Origin: Acetobacteraceae bacterium
Lineage (GTDB): Bacteria > Pseudomonadota > Alphaproteobacteria > Acetobacterales > Acetobacteraceae
Assembly (NCBI GenBank): GCA_027487675.1
Contig: JAIYDD010000040.1
Span: 1-43,136 of the forward strand
DNA: 43,136 nucleotides
Direction: 5' to 3'
The notes below the pieces were generated by a model that worked only from the letters and a program-made list of their open reading frames with translations, was not told where the DNA came from and ran no database searches. Each line of letters starts with the position of its first letter. The stretch's first letter is position 1. Below, piece by piece: positions 1 through 8,544 of this stretch. The position numbers and the translations under genes are program-made.

Positions 1-468
1 GAAGCCCGCGGTGCCGGCCGCCAGCGCCCCGCAGGCGACCCAGACCTGTTCGCGCGTGACGATGGCATCGCCCAGGAAGAAGGGCGGGCCGGAGACCGCG
101 CCGGGGACGGCCAGGATCTCCGTGTTGTAGGCGAGGCGATAGGATTCCGAGAGCAGCGTGCCGAGGAAGATCGTGCCGACGACGACGGCGAACAGGTCCG
201 CGCGGCGCAGCCTCTCCAGCACGGTGGCTTCGAGGGCCATCGCCAGCAGGCCGACCGCGACGGGCACCAGCAGGTAGGCCGACCAGTAGGGCCAGCCGAG
301 ATCGACGACGACGACATAGGTGCCGAAGGCGCCGAGCAGCACCAGCCCGCCATGCGCGAAGTTCACCACGCGCGTCGCCTTGTGGATGGCGACCAGCCCG
401 ATCGCGGCCAGCGCGTAGATCGCGCCGAACTTCAGTCCCCCGGCCAGGACCATCAGCAGGTCGCCCAT
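1..468 (-). CDS. Branched-chain-type ABC permease (LivH family), partial
   Basis: The gene runs off the left edge; 156 codons are visible. The protein begins MGDLLMVLAGGLKFGAIYAL and contains the stretch TRVVNFAHGG, which is typical of LivH-type inner-membrane permeases. Hydrophobic segments follow. It would form part of the membrane channel of an importer for amino acids, amides or related small organic solutes. It starts 7 nt after the stop of the periplasmic receptor gene upstream, so the two are cotranscribed. The ATP-binding and second permease genes are presumably beyond the edge. The family call is firm; the substrate is unknown. Confidence 0.88.
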   Translation of the reverse strand, partial: MGDLLMVLAGGLKFGAIYALAAIGLVAIHKATRVVNFAHGGLVLLGAFGTYVVVVDLGWPYWSAYLLVPVAVGLLAMALEATVLERLRRADLFAVVVGTIFLGTLLSESYRLAYNTEILAVPGAVSGPPFFLGDAIVTREQVWVACGALAAGTAGF

Positions 469-475
469 CGCGCGG

Positions 476-1672
476 CTAGCCCACCACCTGCCAGATGCCG
501 TCGCGGATCACCGCGACGCCGAGCCGCTTGTTGCCCTGGTGGTCGCCGGGCGAGAAGCTCTCGGGGAAGATCACGTCGAGGCCGCCGAGGCGGGACGGCC
601 GCGCATCCTGCAGGCGGCTCCACGCGGCGCAGAGCCCGTCCCAGGTCAGGTTCGTGCCGGCAGCCTGGATCGCCAGCGCCAGCACATAGGCGCTGCCATA
701 GCCGACGATGTCGTAGAGGTTCGGCCGCCCCTGCGGCGGCTGGCCGTGCCGCGCGATCCAGAGCTGGCGGAAGCGCTGCGGCGTGGGGTCCGGCTGGCCG
801 GCGAAGAAGGGGACGTTGGCGTAGCCCTGGATGGTGCGGATGTCGGCGTTGCCGAGCAGCGGGACGATGCCGTCATTGGTCGCCGATCCGTCCAGCACCC
901 AGCGCGCATTGGTAAGGCCCTTCTCCGGCGCCTGGCGGATGGCGAAGCCGGCTTCGGTGAAGGAGCCGAGCACGAGGATGAGCTGCACGCGGGCGCGGGC
1001 GAAGGCGATGAGCTGGCCGGTGAAGTCGCGCGCATTCTGCTCGAACTGCTGGACCATCGGCTCGATGCCCTGCTCGCGCAGGCGGGGTTCGATGGCGCGG
1101 AGGTTCGCCTGCGGGAAGGCGTAGCTGCCCGCCAGGATGCCGATGCGCGCCTGGTTCGGCAGGAAGGTGCGCGCCTGGCGGATCATCGCCTGGCCGGAGG
1201 TGTCGGCATCCGGGATCGCGCTGTGGAAGACGTTGCGCGCGAAGGGCTCCCGGATCACCGTGGTGGCGCCGAAGATGTTGTAGGTGGGCACCCCCGTCTC
1301 CCGCACGTAGTCGGCGGCGGCGGCGGCGCCGGTGCTGCCGGAGGCGAGGATGAGGGCGAAGACGCGGTCCTGCTCGACCAGCTTCTTCGCGGCCGCGACG
1401 CTCTCGGCCGGGGTGAAGGCGTGTTCGTAGGTCATGCGCAGCATGCGGCCGCCGACGCCGCCGGCGGCGTTGATCTGCTCGATCGCCACCGTCAGCCCGT
1501 CGCGGCCCGGGCCGCCGATGAAGGCGGTGGCGCCGGTCAGCGGGCCGAGCGCGCCGATGTGGATCTCGTTCGCCGCGACGCCCTGGCTGTTGGCGTGCGC
1601 CGTGGCGGGCCGCAGCCCGGCGCCGAGCAGCGCGGCGGCGGGCAGGTGCCGGAACAGGGAGCGGCGGTTCAT
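476..1672 (-). CDS. Periplasmic branched-chain-type solute receptor (LivJ/Peripla_BP_6 family)
   Basis: A 398-residue protein. It starts at the ATG giving MNRRSLFRHLPAAALLGAGL, an export signal with an adjacent arginine pair (Tat-like), and matures near ATAHA. The mature part opens with EIHIGALGPLTG, the classic start of type I periplasmic binding proteins, and GYGSAYVLALAIQAAG lies near the C-terminus. Length matches the family (about 380-410). The open frame extends far upstream without coding character; this ATG is the only one in front of a signal peptide. It is the first gene of a receptor-permease operon continuing off the left edge and diverges from the molybdenum hydroxylase gene. The ligand is unknown; the neighbour suggests an N-heterocycle or aromatic acid, which is inference. 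Confidence 0.9.
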   Translation of the reverse strand: MNRRSLFRHLPAAALLGAGLRPATAHANSQGVAANEIHIGALGPLTGATAFIGGPGRDGLTVAIEQINAAGGVGGRMLRMTYEHAFTPAESVAAAKKLVEQDRVFALILASGSTGAAAAADYVRETGVPTYNIFGATTVIREPFARNVFHSAIPDADTSGQAMIRQARTFLPNQARIGILAGSYAFPQANLRAIEPRLREQGIEPMVQQFEQNARDFTGQLIAFARARVQLILVLGSFTEAGFAIRQAPEKGLTNARWVLDGSATNDGIVPLLGNADIRTIQGYANVPFFAGQPDPTPQRFRQLWIARHGQPPQGRPNLYDIVGYGSAYVLALAIQAAGTNLTWDGLCAAWSRLQDARPSRLGGLDVIFPESFSPGDHQGNKRLGVAVIRDGIWQVVG

Positions 1673-1846
1673 CTCGATGTCTCCTGGCCTGGACGAAGCG
1701 TGTCGGGACCGAGCGTTGCAGGAAGGATGCCACGCTCGCCGCTGGCCTGCCCGTGTCCGCGCCGCGCGCCATTGCCGTTCCGCTGCGCAAAGACTGCACC
1801 GGGGGTCGCCGTGGCGCCCATCGCGTGCGCAGAAGGCCACGCATGC

Positions 1847-1873
1847 GCATACGCCGTCAATGTTCTTGTATGC
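1847..1873. promoter_or_regulatory. Putative GntR-type paired operator, site A
   Basis: GCATAC (1847-1852) and GTATGC (1868-1873) lie 21 bp apart, about two helical turns, in the 267-bp divergent region between the receptor gene (start 1672) and the molybdenum hydroxylase gene (start 1940). The right element sits in CTTGTATGCAG and is flanked by GTTCT and AGAAC arms. The same arrangement recurs in front of five other transcription units in this window. Assignment to a GntR/FCD regulator is inference. Confidence 0.5.
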
Positions 1874-1939
1874 AGAACCTCTCGCGCCGCGCGCCGCTTG
1901 CTGCTGAAATGCGTGGGTTGGGGAACGGGGGGCATCACG

Positions 1940-4234
1940 GTGGGCCAGGTTGGCAGGCGCGTGCGGCGGCTCGAGGATGCGCGGTTCCTGACGGGCGGCG
2001 CCCGCTTCGTGGATGACATCGCGCCCCCTGGCCTGCTGCATGCCGCCGTGCTGCGCGCGCCGATGGCGCATGCGCGGCTGCGCGGCCTCGACGTCGCCGC
2101 AGCGCGGGCGCTGCCCCTGGTGCGGCTGGTGCTGACCGCGGCGGAGCTCGGCGAGAGCGGCATCGGCGACATGCCGCTCGACATGCCGATCCCGGGCGGG
2201 CCCGCGCCGGGTGCGCATGCAGCGCGCCAGCCCGTTCTGGTCGGCGCGGAGGCGCGCTTCCTGGGCGAGGCGGTGGCCTTCGTGGTGGCGGAGACGCGGG
2301 ACGCGGCGCTCGACGGGGTGGAGGCGCTGGCAGCTTGTTGGGAGGCACTGCCAGCCTGCGTGACGCTCGCGCGATCCGCCTCCGATGCCGTGCCGGCCTG
2401 GATCGGCACGGCGACGAACCTGGCGCTGCGGCACGAGGAGGGCGATGCCGAAGCCGTCGCCGCGGCCTTCGCCGTCGCGCGCCACCGCGTGGCCATGGAC
2501 CTGCACTGCCATCGCGTGGAGGCCGCAGCGATGGAGACGCGCGGCTGCATCGGTGGCTTCGAAGCCGCGGCGGGCTTCACGCTGCATGTCAGCACGCAGC
2601 GCACGCACGTCATCCAGCGGGCGCTGGCGGACCATGTCTTCCGCGTGCCGCGCACCCGCATGCGCGTGGTCGCGCCGGACACGGGTGGCGGCTTCGGGCC
2701 GAAGAACGGGCTCTATCCCGAATACGTGCTGTGCCTGGAAGCCGCGCGGCGGCTCGGCCGGCCGGTGAAGTGGATCGCCGACCGCACCGAGCACATCGCC
2801 GCCAGCAACCACGGCCGCGACAATGATTTCCGCGTCGACGCGGCGCTGGACGAGGCCGGCCGGATCCTGGCGGTGCGCGCGGTGCGGCGGATGAACCTCG
2901 GGGGCTACACCTCGCCGCGCAGCATGATCCCCGTGCGCAACGGGCTGACGCATCTGACGGGCGCCTATGCCGTGCCGGCGGCGCATGCGGTGGTGGAAGG
3001 CTGGCTGACCAACACCGGCTGCACCAGCCCCTATCGCGGCGCGGGCCGGCCGGAGAACGTGTTCTGCTGCGAGCGCCTGATGGATGTCGCGGCGCGGCGC
3101 ATCGGCATGGATCCGATCGAGCTGCGCCGCCGCAACCTGGTCCGTGCGCAGGCGATGCCCTGGACATCGCCGCTCGGCACGCGCTTCGCCGGCATCGATC
3201 CGGCCGCGATGCTGGACCGTGCGCTCGCGGCCGCCGACCATGCGGGCTTCGCGGCGCGCCGCGCGCAATCGCAGGCGGCGGGGCGGCTCAGGGGCTTTGG
3301 CGTCTCGGTCTTCGTGGAGGACCTGCACGGCTCGCCGGAAGCGCTGCCGGCGCGGCTGCGCGCGGAACACGGGCAGCTGGTGCTGCTGGTCGGCTCCGGT
3401 GCGGCCGGCCACGGGCATGAGACGGCGTTCCGCCAGATACTCGCCGACCGGCTTGGTCTGCCCATGGAGAGCATCGGCTTCGTGCAGTCCGACACGGCGC
3501 GGATCCCGAACGGCATCGGCACGGCGGCGTCGTGGTCGATGACGCTCGGCGGATCCTCGGTGCACCTCGTCGCGCTGCGCGCGGTGGCGGCCGCGCGTTC
3601 CGTCGCGGCGCGGCTGCTCGGCGCGGATGAGACGGCGGTTGACTTCGCGGATGGCCTGTTCCGCAGCGCGGGCAGCAACCTCGCGCTCGGCTGGGACGAC
3701 ATCCTGGCCGCCGAGACCGGCTTCGATGTCGCCGCCGCCTTCGACGGCCATGGCGAGAACACGCCCTTCGCCTGCCACGCCTGCGAGGTCGAGGTGGATG
3801 CGGAGAGCGGCGCCGTGGCCCTTGCCGGCTTTGCCGTCGCGCAGGATTCCGGCGTGCTGGTGAACCCGATGCTGGTGGAAGGCCAGCTGCATGGCGGCGT
3901 GGCGCAGGGCGTCGGCCAGGGCTGGATGGAGGCCATCCGCTACGACGCCGATGGCCAGCTGCTGTCGGGCAGCCTGATGGATTATGCGCTGCCGCGCGCC
4001 GCTGACCTGCCGCCGATCGCGACCGCGCTGGCGGAAACGCGGGCCGACGACAATCCGCTCGGCGTGAAGGGGGTGGGCGAGGCGGCGGCGACGGGCAGCA
4101 CGGCGGCCTTCGTGAACGCCGTGCTGGACGCGCTGGCACCGCTCGGCGTCCACGAGATCGCGACGCCGGTGACCGCCGAGCGTGTGTGGCGCGCGATCGC
4201 GGAGGCGCGCTTCAGCGGACGCGCAGGCGGGTGA
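1940..4234 (+). CDS. Xanthine dehydrogenase family molybdopterin-binding large subunit
   Basis: A molybdenum hydroxylase large subunit of 764 residues from the GTG start chosen here. It hydroxylates an electron-poor carbon in an N-heterocycle or oxidises an aldehyde or CO-type substrate, using a molybdopterin cofactor. The N-terminus VGQVGRRVRRLEDARFLTGG is the usual family start. GGGFG lies at about 249-253, YRGAGRPE follows, and GVKGVGEA near 714 supplies the catalytic glutamate. Length is normal for the family (about 750-790). The start is uncertain: another GTG lies 9 codons upstream, and a G-rich stretch precedes 1940. No [2Fe-2S] or FAD subunit gene is adjacent, and both flanking operons run on the other strand. 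Its stop overlaps the end of the convergent TPP-enzyme gene by 23 nt. The substrate cannot be read from the sequence. Confidence 0.88.
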   Translation: MGQVGRRVRRLEDARFLTGGARFVDDIAPPGLLHAAVLRAPMAHARLRGLDVAAARALPLVRLVLTAAELGESGIGDMPLDMPIPGGPAPGAHAARQPVLVGAEARFLGEAVAFVVAETRDAALDGVEALAACWEALPACVTLARSASDAVPAWIGTATNLALRHEEGDAEAVAAAFAVARHRVAMDLHCHRVEAAAMETRGCIGGFEAAAGFTLHVSTQRTHVIQRALADHVFRVPRTRMRVVAPDTGGGFGPKNGLYPEYVLCLEAARRLGRPVKWIADRTEHIAASNHGRDNDFRVDAALDEAGRILAVRAVRRMNLGGYTSPRSMIPVRNGLTHLTGAYAVPAAHAVVEGWLTNTGCTSPYRGAGRPENVFCCERLMDVAARRIGMDPIELRRRNLVRAQAMPWTSPLGTRFAGIDPAAMLDRALAAADHAGFAARRAQSQAAGRLRGFGVSVFVEDLHGSPEALPARLRAEHGQLVLLVGSGAAGHGHETAFRQILADRLGLPMESIGFVQSDTARIPNGIGTAASWSMTLGGSSVHLVALRAVAAARSVAARLLGADETAVDFADGLFRSAGSNLALGWDDILAAETGFDVAAAFDGHGENTPFACHACEVEVDAESGAVALAGFAVAQDSGVLVNPMLVEGQLHGGVAQGVGQGWMEAIRYDADGQLLSGSLMDYALPRAADLPPIATALAETRADDNPLGVKGVGEAAATGSTAAFVNAVLDALAPLGVHEIATPVTAERVWRAIAEARFSGRAGG

Positions 4235-5372
4235 GGTCGTAGCTTGGCAGGATGGTGGTGGGGCGCAGCGCCATCGTCATCCAGCGCAGCCCGTCGCGGA
4301 TCGCCGGCTTGAGGTCCGCCATGCGGTTGACGACGCGGTGGTTGGCGCGCATCGCGTGAAGCATGGCCTCGGTCATGTCGCCGCTGTCGCCGAAGAATTC
4401 CTGCTCGCCCCAGTCGCCGCGCCACTCCGCGACGATCAGCGTCGGGATGCCGAAGGTCCAGTGGCCGCGCAGCAGGTGGTAGGCGCCGGCGAAGACGCCG
4501 AGATTCTCCATCAGCGCCGCCGGCTTCATGCCCCCGAGCCAGGCGCCCGCGCAGATGCCGAGTCCCGTGCCTTCATGCGCCACCGGCACGTAGCGCATCG
4601 CGTTGTCGGTCATGCAGATGGCCTGCGCCGCGGCCATGCCGCTGCAGGGAAGGCCGATGACGAAGTCGACGCCGTTCTCGCGCAGGCCCTCCGCCAGGGT
4701 GCGGCCGAATTCGGCGTCCTCCGGCACGGGTGCGAAGACGGGGTCGGGCTTAGGCGGCTCGCCATGTTCCTTGGCGGAGGGGCGCAGCAGGGTGCGCTTC
4801 TCCGTCGCCTCGATGTGCCGCGCGAAGCGGTACTTGTTCTCCCGCCCGTCGATCAGCGAGGTGCCGACGAAGGCCTGGTCGGGCCCGATCCGCGCGACGA
4901 CCAGCGTGGGCCCGGCGCCGTCCCGCAGGCCGGACCGCACGGCCGCGTCGAAGGCCTCGACGCTGTCCACCGCGTGCACGCGGGCGAGGCCGGAGGCGCG
5001 CGCCACCGCGGCGATGTCGAAGCCGTTGCCGGACAGCGAACGGCTCGCCAGCGAGCGGCCGGTGGAGACATAGCCGCCATTGTCGAAGACGACGACGCAC
5101 AGGTTGCGCGGCGCCGTCTGCGCGAGAGTGCCCAGCACCGACAGGTCGAACAGGATGCCGCCATCGCCATCCAGGGCCAGCACCGGGCGGTGCGGCAGCG
5201 CCAGCGCGAGGCCCAGCGCATAGGGCGTCACCATCCCCATGCCGACGAAGTAGAGATTGCCCTCATGCGGCCGCAGCTGGCGCCATTCCGTCGAGGTGTT
5301 GGCAAGGTTCGCCACCACCAGCTCGTCCTGCATCCAGCCGGCGATGGCGGCCAGGGCGTCGTAGCGTCGCAT
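4212..5372 (-). CDS. Thiamine-diphosphate-dependent sulfopyruvate/phosphonopyruvate decarboxylase-like protein, domains in reversed order
   Basis: A 386-residue protein. Residues 1-165 form the pyrophosphate (PP) domain that binds ThDP and Mg, with GDGG at 69-72 and NGGY at 98-101. Residues about 215-386 form the pyrimidine (PYR) domain, with LPCSG near 241-245, the cofactor-activating glutamate E267 in HEGTGLGICAGA, and WRGD at 317-320. The closest recognisable families are sulfopyruvate decarboxylase (ComD = PYR, ComE = PP) and phosphonopyruvate decarboxylase. Here the ComE-like half precedes the ComD-like half, the reverse of the usual order. A charged, proline-containing linker (about 175-215) joins them. 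It is the last gene of the minus-strand operon, 14 nt after the Bug receptor. The aminotransferase in the operon could supply an alpha-keto acid substrate; the exact substrate is unknown. Confidence 0.8.
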   Translation of the reverse strand: MRRYDALAAIAGWMQDELVVANLANTSTEWRQLRPHEGNLYFVGMGMVTPYALGLALALPHRPVLALDGDGGILFDLSVLGTLAQTAPRNLCVVVFDNGGYVSTGRSLASRSLSGNGFDIAAVARASGLARVHAVDSVEAFDAAVRSGLRDGAGPTLVVARIGPDQAFVGTSLIDGRENKYRFARHIEATEKRTLLRPSAKEHGEPPKPDPVFAPVPEDAEFGRTLAEGLRENGVDFVIGLPCSGMAAAQAICMTDNAMRYVPVAHEGTGLGICAGAWLGGMKPAALMENLGVFAGAYHLLRGHWTFGIPTLIVAEWRGDWGEQEFFGDSGDMTEAMLHAMRANHRVVNRMADLKPAIRDGLRWMTMALRPTTILPSYDLTRLRVR

Positions 5373-5386
5373 GGGGCGGCGGTCCT

Positions 5387-6349
5387 TCAGCCGGCGGTTC
5401 GGATGCGGTCGGCGACGCGGGCGACGGCCGCCTGTTCCTCGGCGAGCAGGCGCATCGCCGCCGGGCCGTCGCGATGGTCCGGCACCAGCAGCGCACGACG
5501 CAGCGCCGTGTCCATCGCCGGGTCGCGCATAGCGGTGGCGAGCGCGTCGGACATGCGCGCGACGAGATCGGGCGGCGTGGCGGCGGGCAGGAAGAGGCCC
5601 ATCCAGATGTTGAGGTCGCTGCCGCGGAAGCCGAGCTCGCTGAGCGTCGGCACGCTTGACAGGTCCGGGATGCGTTGCGCGGAGGTGGTGGCGAGCGCCC
5701 GCAGCTCGCCCGAGGCGAACAGCGAGCCGAAGGCCGAATAGGCGCCTGAGACAAGGGGCGTGTCGCCGGCCAGGATCGCCGTGCGCGCCGGGCCGGAGCC
5801 GGCATAGGGCACGTGCAGGATGTCGACGCCGGCCGAGAGCTTGAACAGCTCCATCGACAGGTTGGACACCGAACCCGGCCCCGCCGAGGCGTAGCTGAGC
5901 CGGCCCGGCTCGCGCCGCGCCACGGCGACCAGCTCCTCGATCGTGCGGATCGGGCTGTCGCGGCGCACGCCGATCACGCCGACATCCGCGGCGATGGAGC
6001 CGGCGGAGACGAAGTCGTCCAGACGGTAGGGGCTGGTCGGCTCCATCGCGGTGCGGACGGACAGTGTGGCGTTGCTGGTGGCGAAGACCGTCAGCCCGTC
6101 CGGGCGGCTGCGCGCGACGTATTCCGCGGCGACCGCGCCGCCGGCGCCGGGGCGGTTCAGCGCGACGATCGGCGTGGCGAGCAGGGGCGAGAGGAACTCC
6201 ATCGCGATGCGCGGGGCGCGATCCGTGGGCCCGCCCGGCGGCAGCGGAATGACGAAGGAAACGGGCCGCGTGGCGTAGGGCGCCTGCGCGAGCGCGGGCG
6301 CCGCGAGCCCGGTCGCGGCGAGGCAGAGGAGCAGTTGGCGACGCGTCAT
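5387..6349 (-). CDS. Bug family tripartite tricarboxylate-type periplasmic receptor (TctC-like)
   Basis: A 320-residue secreted solute receptor. The start is the ATG at 6349, preceded by GGAG, giving the signal peptide MTRRQLLLCLAATGLAAPALAQ. The mature start is APYATRPVSFVIPLPPGGPTD, the Bug-family ligand loop, followed by NRPGAGGAVAAEYVA and HVPYAGSGPARTAILAGD. These receptors bind carboxylates or amides and normally pass them to a TctAB permease; no permease is encoded nearby, which is common for the very numerous Bug receptors of such genomes. It is the fifth gene of a six-gene operon, between an M20 amidohydrolase (51-nt gap) and the TPP enzyme. It probably binds the compound the operon degrades, but the ligand is unknown. 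Confidence 0.9.
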   Translation of the reverse strand: MTRRQLLLCLAATGLAAPALAQAPYATRPVSFVIPLPPGGPTDRAPRIAMEFLSPLLATPIVALNRPGAGGAVAAEYVARSRPDGLTVFATSNATLSVRTAMEPTSPYRLDDFVSAGSIAADVGVIGVRRDSPIRTIEELVAVARREPGRLSYASAGPGSVSNLSMELFKLSAGVDILHVPYAGSGPARTAILAGDTPLVSGAYSAFGSLFASGELRALATTSAQRIPDLSSVPTLSELGFRGSDLNIWMGLFLPAATPPDLVARMSDALATAMRDPAMDTALRRALLVPDHRDGPAAMRLLAEEQAAVARVADRIRTAG

Positions 6350-6400
6350 CGGCAATCTCCTGTCACGCACGGGGAGTGTGCGGGGCGGGCTGTGCAAGCC

Positions 6401-7645
6401 TCATGCCGCGACGAGCTGCGCAAGCGTGGCGGCGAGCACCTGCGCGCCCGCGGTCGCATGCGCGGGCTCGATGCTTTCCGCCGGGTGATGCGTGATGCCG
6501 CCGCGGCAGGGGATGAACAGCATCGCGGTGGGGCAGATCGGTTCCAGGAAGCGAGCATCATGCCCGGCGGCTGACGCGACCGGCATGCTGGCGATGCCGA
6601 GGGACGTCGCGGCCTGCGCCAGCGCGGAGCGCAACCCGGCGTGGAAGCGCTGCGGCATGGCCGCGGACAGCTCCGCGACGGCGATCTCGCAGGGCCCCGC
6701 GACCTCTGCGCAGGTCGCGGCGACGGCATCGCCGAGGCGCGTGAGCATCGCGGCCTCCGGGTGGCGCAGATCGATCGAGAACGCCACGCGGTCCGGCACC
6801 ACGGAGGGCGCGTTGGGCGCGACGTCGAAGCGGCCGATGGTGAATCGCACCAGGTCCTCGGCATCGGTTGTCAGCGCCTCCAGCGCCAGCGCCATGCGCG
6901 CGGCGGCGAGCAGCGCGTCGCGGCGGCCGGCGCGCGGCGCGGTGCCGGCATGTGCGGCCTCGCCGGTCACCTCCACGCGGAAGGTGCGCTTGCCCTGCAT
7001 GCCGGTGACGATGCCGAGGGGGATGCCGTGCGTCTCAAGCACCGTCGCCTGCTCGATATGCGCTTCGAGGAACAGCGTGGCGGGGCGGCGCAGCGGACGT
7101 TCGGGGATGTCGGGCAGCAGGGCGCGTTGCGCGGCAAGGGCGTCAGCCACGGCGATGCCGGCGGCGTCGCGGCGCGCCAGGATCTCCGCGGTGTCGCGGG
7201 CGCCGGCAAAGCCCGCGGAGCCCATCATGCCGGGCGCGAAGCGCGAGCCCTCCTCGTTCGTCCAGGCCACGACCTCGACGGGGATGCGCGGGCGCATGCC
7301 GGCGGCCTGCAACGCCTGCACCGCTTCCAGCGCGGCGAGCACGCCATAGGCGCCGTCATACTTCCCGCCCGTCGGCTGGCTGTCGATGTGCGAGCCGACC
7401 AGCGCCGCGGGTGCCGCGATGTCACCCGCGTCCCAGCGCAGGAACAGGTTGCCGAGCGCGTCGGTGAAGGGCAGCAGGCCAGCTTCCGCGCCCCAGCCGA
7501 TCAGCGTGCGCTTGGCGTCCGCCTCCTCGGCCGAGAGTGCGGGGCGATCCACGCCGCCATCCTCGCGTGCGCCGTGGCGGGCCAGCGCGTGCAGCCGCTG
7601 CCACAGGCGATCGGCATCCACGGCGGCGGCGGGCGCGGCATGCAT
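6401..7645 (-). CDS. M20 family Zn-dependent amidohydrolase (hydantoinase/carbamoylase, allantoate amidohydrolase type)
   Basis: A 414-residue cytoplasmic metallo-hydrolase of the amidase/hydantoinase/carbamoylase subfamily. It cleaves N-carbamoyl amino acids, allantoate, ureidoglycolate or beta-ureidopropionate. Metal-binding motifs are clear: GSHIDSQPTGGKYDG (84-98; H86, D97), NEEGSRF (130-136), EAHIEQ, and THHPAES near the C-terminus. The start ATG at 7645 gives MHAAPAAAVDADRLWQRL, the usual family N-terminus, and lies 5 nt after the stop of the alpha/beta hydrolase, so the genes are translationally close. Members of the subfamily cannot be told apart by eye. The ureidoglycolate lyase gene at 11253-11741 makes a ureide substrate possible, but it lies in a different operon. 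Confidence 0.88.
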   Translation of the reverse strand: MHAAPAAAVDADRLWQRLHALARHGAREDGGVDRPALSAEEADAKRTLIGWGAEAGLLPFTDALGNLFLRWDAGDIAAPAALVGSHIDSQPTGGKYDGAYGVLAALEAVQALQAAGMRPRIPVEVVAWTNEEGSRFAPGMMGSAGFAGARDTAEILARRDAAGIAVADALAAQRALLPDIPERPLRRPATLFLEAHIEQATVLETHGIPLGIVTGMQGKRTFRVEVTGEAAHAGTAPRAGRRDALLAAARMALALEALTTDAEDLVRFTIGRFDVAPNAPSVVPDRVAFSIDLRHPEAAMLTRLGDAVAATCAEVAGPCEIAVAELSAAMPQRFHAGLRSALAQAATSLGIASMPVASAAGHDARFLEPICPTAMLFIPCRGGITHHPAESIEPAHATAGAQVLAATLAQLVAA

Positions 7646-7650
7646 CGGCG

Positions 7651-8532
7651 TCAATCGGCCTTCATCACCTCGGCGGGGTTGGCACGCGGGTCGCGGCGGT
7701 CCCAGCGCCCGGCCTCCACGGTGCCGATGAACTCGGCCAGGAAGCGGTTGAACAGCTCCGGCTCCTCGAGGTTCAGCGTGTGCCCGGCCTTGGGGAAGAC
7801 GGCCAGGCCGCAGCGCGGGATGACGCGCTTGAGGAACAGCGCCGGCTGCAGGCAATGGTCGTCCTCGTCGCCGGTCATCACCAGAACCGGCACCTCGCAG
7901 GCGCGGAACTCCGCTTCAAGGTCGTAAAGCGAGGGGCGGCGCATCTGCACGCCGCGCATCGTGCGCGCCGCCCCTTCGGCGGAGTGTTCGCGCAGCTGAA
8001 CCTCGAATTCCTTCCAGCCGCGCGGGTCCTTGTTCTGGAACTGCACGCGCGATGCGCCTAGCGCGTAGCTCGCGCCGAAGGCGTCCGACCCCTGCGTCTC
8101 GAAGCCCTGCGCGACGCGGGCGGAGACGCCGCGGAAATACGCCTCGTGCTGTTTTTCCGCGCCATAGCCGGCGCCGGCGGCAAGCACCGATAGAGCTCGG
8201 TCGGGGTGGCGCAGCGCGAAATGCAGCGCGGCGAAGCCACCCATCGAGAGGCCGACCACATGCGCCTTGGCGATGCCGAGGCCGTCCAGAACCGCGATGG
8301 CGTCTGAGACGGCAATCGATTGGCTGTAGCTCTCCACGCCATCCGGCACGTCGGAAGGCGGGTAGCCGCGCGCGGCATAGGTGATGCAGCGATGCCGGCG
8401 AGCGAAGGCGCGCAGCTGCGGTTCCCAGCTGCGATGGTCGCCGCCGAATTCATGGATGAACAGGATCGGCGTGCCGCTGCCGGCCTCCTCGACCCAGAGG
8501 CGCACGCCGTCCTGCGCGGTGACGTGGGGCAT
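7651..8532 (-). CDS. Alpha/beta hydrolase
   Basis: A 293-residue alpha/beta-hydrolase-fold enzyme. The oxyanion region is FIHEFGGDHRSWE (26-38), the nucleophile elbow is GLSMGG (S96), the acidic residue is likely in VMTGDEDDHCL and the catalytic histidine in AGHTLNLEEP. Length and layout match esterase, enol-lactonase and N-formylmaleamate deformylase (NicD)-type enzymes, so it probably cleaves an ester, lactone or amide bond in the operon's substrate. It is cytoplasmic with no signal peptide. It starts 12 nt after the aminotransferase stop. The specific substrate is unknown. Confidence 0.85.
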   Translation of the reverse strand: MPHVTAQDGVRLWVEEAGSGTPILFIHEFGGDHRSWEPQLRAFARRHRCITYAARGYPPSDVPDGVESYSQSIAVSDAIAVLDGLGIAKAHVVGLSMGGFAALHFALRHPDRALSVLAAGAGYGAEKQHEAYFRGVSARVAQGFETQGSDAFGASYALGASRVQFQNKDPRGWKEFEVQLREHSAEGAARTMRGVQMRRPSLYDLEAEFRACEVPVLVMTGDEDDHCLQPALFLKRVIPRCGLAVFPKAGHTLNLEEPELFNRFLAEFIGTVEAGRWDRRDPRANPAEVMKAD

Positions 8533-8544
8533 CGGCGGGGCTCC

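Noticed and set aside
476-4153. Very long minus-strand frame (1225 codons) spanning the receptor gene and the antisense of the molybdenum hydroxylase gene
   Set aside because: Only the 476-1672 part has family motifs; the rest is the antisense shadow of a clear plus-strand enzyme and is arginine/histidine-rich in the way of GC-rich shadows.
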